Below are positions 22,235 through 26,522 of a DNA stretch of 26,522 nt, in pieces (position 1 is the stretch's first letter; every line of letters starts with the position of its first letter). The DNA is taken from contig JAJZFQ010000238.1 of NCBI GenBank assembly GCA_021805275.1, positions 1 to 26,522 on the forward strand. The letters are read 5' to 3'. Below the pieces are notes generated by a model, which was not told where the DNA came from, made no database searches, and was given only the letters and a program-made list of their open reading frames with translations. Position numbers and translations under genes: made by a program. The stretch is from Pseudomonadota bacterium (GTDB lineage Bacteria > Pseudomonadota > Gammaproteobacteria > Steroidobacterales > Steroidobacteraceae).

Positions 22235-23107
22235 TCAGCGGCCGGCCGTGAGCTTGTCCTGCGTGCGGGTCTCGAAGTCCTGCGCGTCGTGACGCTCGTG
22301 CAATTGACTCGAGAGCTCCCCGCTGGTCCGATTGACCATCCGTCCGCGGCGCACGGCCGGCCGCTCGAGCAGCTCCTGCGCCCAGCGCTGCACCTGGGGG
22401 TACTCGTGCACGCTGAGGAATTCCGCGGCGCCGTACAACCAGCCCATCACCAGGCCGCCATACCAGGGAAAGATCGCCATGTCCGCAATGCTGTATTCGG
22501 CGCCGGCGATGTAGCGGTGCTCGCTCAGGCGGTGCTCCAGCACGCTCAGTTGACGCTTGGTTTCCATGGCGAACCGGTCGATGGCGTACTCGATCTTCAC
22601 CGGCGCATAGGCGTAAAAATGCCCGAACCCGCCGCCGAGATACGGCGCGCTGCCGACCTGCCAGAACAACCAGGAGAGGCACTCGGTGCGCGCGGCCGTC
22701 GCGCTCGGCAGGAACGCGCCGAACTTCTCCGCCAGATACACCAGGATCGAGCCGGATTCGAACACCCGGATCGGCTCCGGTCCGCTGCGATCCAGGAGCG
22801 CCGGGATCTTGGAATTGGGGTTGACGGCCACGAATCCGCTTCCGAACTGCTCGCCTTCGGCGATGCGGATCAGCCACGCATCGTACTCGGCACCGGGGTG
22901 ACCGAGGGCGAGCAATTCCTCCAGCAGGATGGTGACCTTGACGCCATTCGGCGTACCGAGGGAATACAGCTGCAGCGGATGGCGCCCGACGGGCAGCGTC
23001 TTCTCGTGCGTTGGACCGGCCACCGGGCGGTTGATGTTCGCGAACTGGCCGCCGCTGGGCTTATTCCACGTCCAGACTTTCGGCGGGGTGTAGTCGAGCT
23101 CGGCCAT
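22235..23107 (-). CDS. yghU: YghU-type glutathione S-transferase (nu class)
   Basis: This 290-residue protein has the length and signature of YghU, a disulfide-bond oxidoreductase that binds two glutathione molecules. The N-terminal extension YTPPKVWTWNKPSGGQFANI and the active-site segment YSLGTPNGVKV (48-58) with Thr52 and Asn54 are diagnostic. NPNSKIPALLD has the cis-proline, and ESGSILVYLAEKFG (117-130) contacts glutathione. The C-terminal all-helical domain contains WLFWQVGSAPYLGGGFGHF, YIAGAEYSIADMAIFPW and RRGRMVNR. The ATG at 23107 follows a perfect AAGGAG, so the longer upstream frame is not used. Expected roles are disulfide reduction and peroxidase activity with glutathione. It is the second glutathione-dependent enzyme of the window but is not linked to the other. 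Confidence 0.93.
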   Translation of the reverse strand: MAELDYTPPKVWTWNKPSGGQFANINRPVAGPTHEKTLPVGRHPLQLYSLGTPNGVKVTILLEELLALGHPGAEYDAWLIRIAEGEQFGSGFVAVNPNSKIPALLDRSGPEPIRVFESGSILVYLAEKFGAFLPSATAARTECLSWLFWQVGSAPYLGGGFGHFYAYAPVKIEYAIDRFAMETKRQLSVLEHRLSEHRYIAGAEYSIADMAIFPWYGGLVMGWLYGAAEFLSVHEYPQVQRWAQELLERPAVRRGRMVNRTSGELSSQLHERHDAQDFETRTQDKLTAGR

Positions 23108-23269
23108 GGGGAGTCTCCTTCGGGAATGCCAGGGACCGCTCGGACCGGTCCGGGGGGGCGATGTCGGCCGGCGCGCACTCGGCGAGCGAAGCGCTGCAGG
23201 TCTCATCCGGCGGGTCGGGAGGATTTTAGCGTGAATCGCCCGCCGGGCACCCGACGGTGCGCGGGCGGC

Positions 23270-24733
23270 TTACTCGAACTCCGGCGTCGGCACGCCACAG
23301 CGCCGCAGCGCGTGCGCCAACGGGCCGAGATGGGCCCGATAGTGTCGCCAGCGGTCCACCGAGGAGCGGTAGATGGGGCGACGGACCTGTGCCGCACTCT
23401 GTGTGAGGCAGATTTCGGTGTTCTGATCGACGGCCAGCGCCGAGTCGTCCCACGGCAGGCCGCACGCGCGAGCGGCCGCCGCCGCGACCTGTTGCGGTGC
23501 GCTCACCAGCTGCTCGTACTGAATCTCGTGCAGCGACTCCCCGAGTGTGCCGCGCCAGTGCTCGATCAGTCGCGCGTAGGCCGCGTAATACCGGGCGAGG
23601 TCCTGGAAGTCGTAGCTGAACTGATACGCCTCGCCAAACAGGGTGCGATACATCGCAAAGCAGCTGTCGAGCGGGGAGCGGCTGACCAGGAGGATGCGGG
23701 CCTGCGGCAAGGCGCGGCGGATTGCGCCGAGGTACAGGTAGTTCATCGGCTGCTTCTCGATGATCAGAGCGCCGCTGCCGTCGGCCCCGGCGCAGCGGGC
23801 GTAGCCTGCGGCGATCTCGCGCCAGTCGACTGCCGCGGCGCGCGCGAAGACATCGGCGCCACCGGAGGACGGGGCGCTGAGCAGGGTGCGCGCGAAATGA
23901 TCCGTCTCGCCGTTCGAGCGCGTGCCTGGCAGGCCGGTCAGGATGCGCTCCAGGAGCGTCGTGCCCGAGCGGGGCAACCCGACGATGAAGACGAAGCGGC
24001 CCGAATCCACCTCGGGCGCCTCGGATGGCCGGTCCGTGTCGCGGAAAACTTCCGTGATGCGCCTGAGTTTATGCTCATCGATCGCGGCATCGTAGCTGAG
24101 GTGCCGGCGGTGAGTGCTGGCCGCGCGGGCGAAGTTCTCAAACGCCTCATCGAACCGTTCCAGGTCATCGAGCTCTTTGCCGAGCGCATAGCCCAGCAGG
24201 ACTCGTGCCGCATCCGGGAGCCCCGGCCGCGTCAGTTCGCCCCGCAGCTGCTCGCAATGATGGTTCACCTCAGTCTGCACCCGCAGTTCCGCACGAAGGA
24301 GGTAACACGGGTACTGCCTCGGGTCGAGCGCGATGGCGCGATCACAGGCCTCTTCGGCCGCCTCGAGTCTGCCGAGGGTGCGTTCACAGGTGGCCAGCTG
24401 GTGCCAGTAGAGCGGCATCGCCGCATCGAGTTCGGTCGCCCGCAGATACAGGTCGCGGGCGCGTTGATACTGGCCGAGGGCGCGCGCGGTCTGCGCGAGC
24501 GCCCCGTACGCCTCGGCCGGGCCCGCCGGCAGTTGCAGGGCGGAGTCAATCACCGCCTCGGCGTCGGGAGTGCGCCCGAGCCGCAACAGGATCATGGCGA
24601 GGAGGCCATGTGCGGCGGAACAGACTCGTTGAGTGGCCACGGCGCGCTCGGCGAGCGGCAAGGCTTGCGCGGGGTGTCCGGCCCGCAGCAGATGTGCCGC
24701 TTCGGCGTCCGGCGAACGTGCTGCGGATCTCAT
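23270..24733 (-). CDS. TPR-containing sulfotransferase family protein
   Basis: This 487-residue protein has an N-terminal half of tetratricopeptide repeats (about 5-230, for example AYGALAQTARALGQYQRARDLYLRATELD and the following repeat). The C-terminal half is a sulfotransferase domain. The PAPS 5'-phosphosulfate loop is VFIVGLPRSGTTLLERIL (248-265), and the 3'-phosphate segment is ILLVSRSPLDSCFAMY at about 344-360. The C-terminal residues WRHYRAHLGPL match the usual end of the fold. Such TPR-sulfotransferase proteins are frequent in proteobacteria; the acceptor (protein tyrosine, glycan or lipid) is unknown. No signal peptide is seen, so it is cytosolic as annotated. The ATG at 24733 is the first in the frame with repeat similarity. 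Spacing of more than 150 bases on both sides suggests its own transcript. Confidence 0.87.
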   Translation of the reverse strand: MRSAARSPDAEAAHLLRAGHPAQALPLAERAVATQRVCSAAHGLLAMILLRLGRTPDAEAVIDSALQLPAGPAEAYGALAQTARALGQYQRARDLYLRATELDAAMPLYWHQLATCERTLGRLEAAEEACDRAIALDPRQYPCYLLRAELRVQTEVNHHCEQLRGELTRPGLPDAARVLLGYALGKELDDLERFDEAFENFARAASTHRRHLSYDAAIDEHKLRRITEVFRDTDRPSEAPEVDSGRFVFIVGLPRSGTTLLERILTGLPGTRSNGETDHFARTLLSAPSSGGADVFARAAAVDWREIAAGYARCAGADGSGALIIEKQPMNYLYLGAIRRALPQARILLVSRSPLDSCFAMYRTLFGEAYQFSYDFQDLARYYAAYARLIEHWRGTLGESLHEIQYEQLVSAPQQVAAAAARACGLPWDDSALAVDQNTEICLTQSAAQVRRPIYRSSVDRWRHYRAHLGPLAHALRRCGVPTPEFE

Positions 24734-24852
24734 GAGGGACCCTGGGAATGCGGTGGGGTGTTTATACCGCTGCCATCCGGTGCTGTCGAGCGCGTATCCA
24801 CAGTGCCGTCCGATCGGTCCTCACGGGCCGTGGATGCAGCGGCGGATGCCGC

Positions 24853-24875
24853 TGCGGGGGGGGCGGGCCCCCGCA
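24853..24875 (-). terminator. Weak hairpin candidate after the dienelactone hydrolase gene
   Basis: An 8-bp stem tgcggggg/cccccgca (24853-24860 with 24868-24875) with a 7-base G-rich loop lies 15 bases beyond the hydrolase stop. There is no T-run. The G-run of eight on the plus strand could also cause sequencing errors. Confidence 0.35.
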
Positions 24876-24889
24876 ATTGACGTCGGGAC

Positions 24890-25633
24890 TCAGGCGTGGC
24901 GCGGCGCAAGCGTGCGCGTCAACAGCGCTTCAATGCGGCCCCAGACTTTCTGCGCGGCCGCGTCGTGATACACGTCGGTGCGACTCGGCATCATGAAGCC
25001 GTGCAGGGCACCGGGATGACACTCGAGCTGATAGGCGATGCCCCGCGCCTGCAGCGCATGTTCGAGCGCCGCCATCTGTGCGGGCGTCGCATGTGCATCC
25101 TGATCGGCAATGCCGAAATACAACTCGGCGGCGATCTGATCGAGATGCCGGTGCGGTGAGCCGGGCTCCTCGGTGACCAGCCCGCCCGGATGGACCGAGG
25201 CGGCCGCGGCAACGCGTGCACCGAGGTGCTGTGCGAGCATCAGTGCGAGCCGCCCGCCCATGCAGAATCCGTACAGGCCGATGTTCGTGAGGTCGGCGGC
25301 CGGATCCGCCGCGGCGAGTGCCAGGGTTGCCTCGAGGTCGAGCGTGACCCGCGCGTCGGTGAGTGCGGCCATGGCCGCGCGGATCTGCGTCAGGGTGTCG
25401 GGTCGGGTCAGATCGAGCGGGCCCTTGAGTCCGGCGCGGTGGAACAGATCCGGGACGAGCACGCAGTAGCCCCAGCGCGCGACGCGGCGTGCGTGCTCGT
25501 ACAGCTCCTCGCGCATGCCGAGGGCATCCATCAGTTCCACGACGACCGGGAAGGGGCCCGGCCCCTCGGGTCGCGTGATGAACACCTCCATGGCGCCCGG
25601 TGCGGTCTCGACTCGTTCGTTTCGCTCGATCAT
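24890..25633 (-). CDS. Dienelactone hydrolase family protein
   Basis: This 247-residue alpha/beta-hydrolase has the dienelactone hydrolase triad: the nucleophile Cys124 in LYGFCMGGRLAL, the acid Asp177 in GIADQDAH and His211 in GALHGFMMP. Glu33 in VVELMDALGM matches the conserved glutamate that orients the cysteine. A short N-terminal segment precedes the core, and no signal peptide is present, so it is cytosolic. Classical members open the lactone ring in chlorocatechol breakdown; many relatives, probably including this one, have unknown ester or lactone substrates. The ATG at 25633 is preferred because AGGAG stands 7 bases upstream; a GTG at 25639 would lie too close to it. The MFS transporter gene ends 2 bases before the start, so the two are almost certainly co-transcribed. 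Confidence 0.9.
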   Translation of the reverse strand: MIERNERVETAPGAMEVFITRPEGPGPFPVVVELMDALGMREELYEHARRVARWGYCVLVPDLFHRAGLKGPLDLTRPDTLTQIRAAMAALTDARVTLDLEATLALAAADPAADLTNIGLYGFCMGGRLALMLAQHLGARVAAAASVHPGGLVTEEPGSPHRHLDQIAAELYFGIADQDAHATPAQMAALEHALQARGIAYQLECHPGALHGFMMPSRTDVYHDAAAQKVWGRIEALLTRTLAPRHA

Positions 25634-25635
25634 GG

Positions 25636-26522
25636 TCACTCTCCTGTATCGGCCGGCAGCGCGGGGCGGCCCGGCGCGTCATGAGGGGGGTGCAGGGGGA
25701 GCTCGGCGGCCGGCGGGTGTCGTGTGCGCGCACTCGGCCGAGCGCCATCCTCGTCGCGGTGGACGTACCGGGACCCTCGTGACCAGGATGCCGCGGCGGC
25801 AATCAGGCACGCCACGATGGCGAACGAGAACGCCGCGGTCAGTCCGGCGTGAAAGGGGGTGGCAATCAGCCGCGGAAAGAAGGCGTGTCCGGTCAGTGCG
25901 GCGCGATCGATGCTCGGCAGGCGTGCGAGGACCGCAGGACCGAGCAGGGCACGCACCGGGTTGTAGCCAAGGAATGCCGCGAACAGCACGCTGACGGGCG
26001 GCAGCGAGGCAATGTGCGCAGCGACGCCAGCAGGGACGCCGTGATCGAGCAGCCCGCGCTGCAGCGTACTCGAGAGCGTGCCGGACAGGCCCGCGATCAT
26101 CAGTGAGAAGAAAATCCCGATGGACAGCACCTGGGCGGCGTTCTGGAACGTGGCGTTCATCGCCCCGCCGACGCCGCGGTCGCTCGCCGGCAGACTGTTC
26201 ATCACCGCGGCGCGGTTCGGTGCGGCGAAGGCGCCCATGGAGATGCCCGAGAGCAGCAGGATTGCGGCGAAGCCGCCGTACCCGAAGTCGATCGGCAGCA
26301 GCATCAGCAGCATCAGGCTGAGCGCCGCGCCGATCATGCCGCCGGTGGCGAAGTAGCGTGCCCCGAGCCGGTCGGAGAGTATCCCGGCGAGCGGGCCGGC
26401 GATGAGGAACCCGGCGCTGAGCGGCAGCATGAAGATGCCGGCCCAGAGCGGGGTCTGCGCGAAGCTGTAGCCGTGCAGCGGCAGCCAGATGCCCTGCAGC
26501 CAGATGATCAGCATGAACATCA
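25636..26522 (-). CDS. MFS transporter, DHA2-type, C-terminal part (5' end outside window)
   Basis: About 295 residues of a major-facilitator transporter are seen, running to the window edge. Membrane helices alternate with short loops. The motif LAGILSDRLGARYFATGG (A-like motif of the second half) and GAFAAPNRAAVMNSLPASDRGVGGAM, with VLSIGIFFSL after it, are typical of the 14-helix DHA2 drug:proton antiporter branch (EmrB-like). A long hydrophilic C-terminal tail rich in Arg, Pro and His (about 45 residues) follows the last helix. The substrate cannot be predicted. It is upstream of, and nearly touching, the dienelactone hydrolase gene, which suggests export and hydrolysis of a common lactone or ester compound (inference). 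Confidence 0.88.
   Translation of the reverse strand, partial: MFMLIIWLQGIWLPLHGYSFAQTPLWAGIFMLPLSAGFLIAGPLAGILSDRLGARYFATGGMIGAALSLMLLMLLPIDFGYGGFAAILLLSGISMGAFAAPNRAAVMNSLPASDRGVGGAMNATFQNAAQVLSIGIFFSLMIAGLSGTLSSTLQRGLLDHGVPAGVAAHIASLPPVSVLFAAFLGYNPVRALLGPAVLARLPSIDRAALTGHAFFPRLIATPFHAGLTAAFSFAIVACLIAAAASWSRGSRYVHRDEDGARPSARTRHPPAAELPLHPPHDAPGRPALPADTGE

Noticed and set aside
22289..24880. 863-codon plus-strand frame across the YghU and sulfotransferase genes
   Set aside because: It runs antisense through two clearly recognised genes and their spacer and has the low-complexity composition of a shadow frame.
1..26522. CRISPR arrays, tRNA or rRNA genes, prophage or conjugation genes
   Set aside because: No regularly spaced repeats, no cloverleaf-like or rRNA-like sequence and no phage or transfer gene products were seen; the only mobile element is the IS630 copy.

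Overview
The window is about 26.5 kb of high-GC proteobacterial chromosome. A TonB-dependent receptor, a MASE4 sensor kinase, di-haem cytochrome c peroxidase, YghU-type and beta-class glutathione transferases and an IS630-family element together suggest a Gammaproteobacterium near the Xanthomonadales/Nevskiales. That placement is inferred from gene content only. No rRNA, tRNA or CRISPR array was seen.

Left part (1-7.9 kb): the 3' end of a TonB-dependent receptor gene is followed by a 400-base gap. A minus-strand pair with overlapping ends encodes a fatty acid hydroxylase/sterol desaturase-like protein and a TVP38/VTT membrane protein. Divergent from it is a plus-strand pair, a secreted AcpA/phospholipase-C-type phosphoesterase and a di-haem cytochrome c peroxidase, followed by a frameshifted GNAT acetyltransferase. 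An HxlR regulator and a glutathione S-transferase diverge around a short AT-rich region with clear half-site repeats.

Central part (7.9-14.5 kb): this is a hemicellulose-utilisation locus. A secreted type-B carboxylesterase and a secreted GH51 arabinofuranosidase-type enzyme overlap by 4 bases on the minus strand. They diverge from a secreted GH3 enzyme of the beta-xylosidase type with an inserted PA14 domain. The shared upstream region has a promoter-like sequence and a palindrome resembling the LacI/XylR 'xyl-box' operators of xanthomonads and Caulobacter. The likely joint task is removal of ester and arabinosyl side groups and cleavage of xylo-oligosaccharides.

Right part (14.5-26.5 kb): an OsmC-like peroxidase and an orphan MASE4 histidine kinase come first, then a small Cys-rich ORF. 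Next is the 3' remnant of a DUF3280/DUF2380-like gene, abutted by a 1164-bp IS630-family insertion with a TA duplication. A periplasmic HD-domain protein overlaps an unusual DnaQ exonuclease/GIY-YIG nuclease fusion. These are followed by a duplicated HPP-like membrane protein, a YghU-type GST, a TPR-sulfotransferase, a dienelactone hydrolase and the 3' part of an MFS transporter gene.

Most genes look ordinary. The points most worth following are the putative xyl-box operator, the exonuclease/GIY-YIG fusion, the transposase whose stop codon is completed by the target site, the long palindrome inside the 3' end of the HxlR gene, and the small possibly leaderless ORF. I did not find a clearly new multi-gene system.
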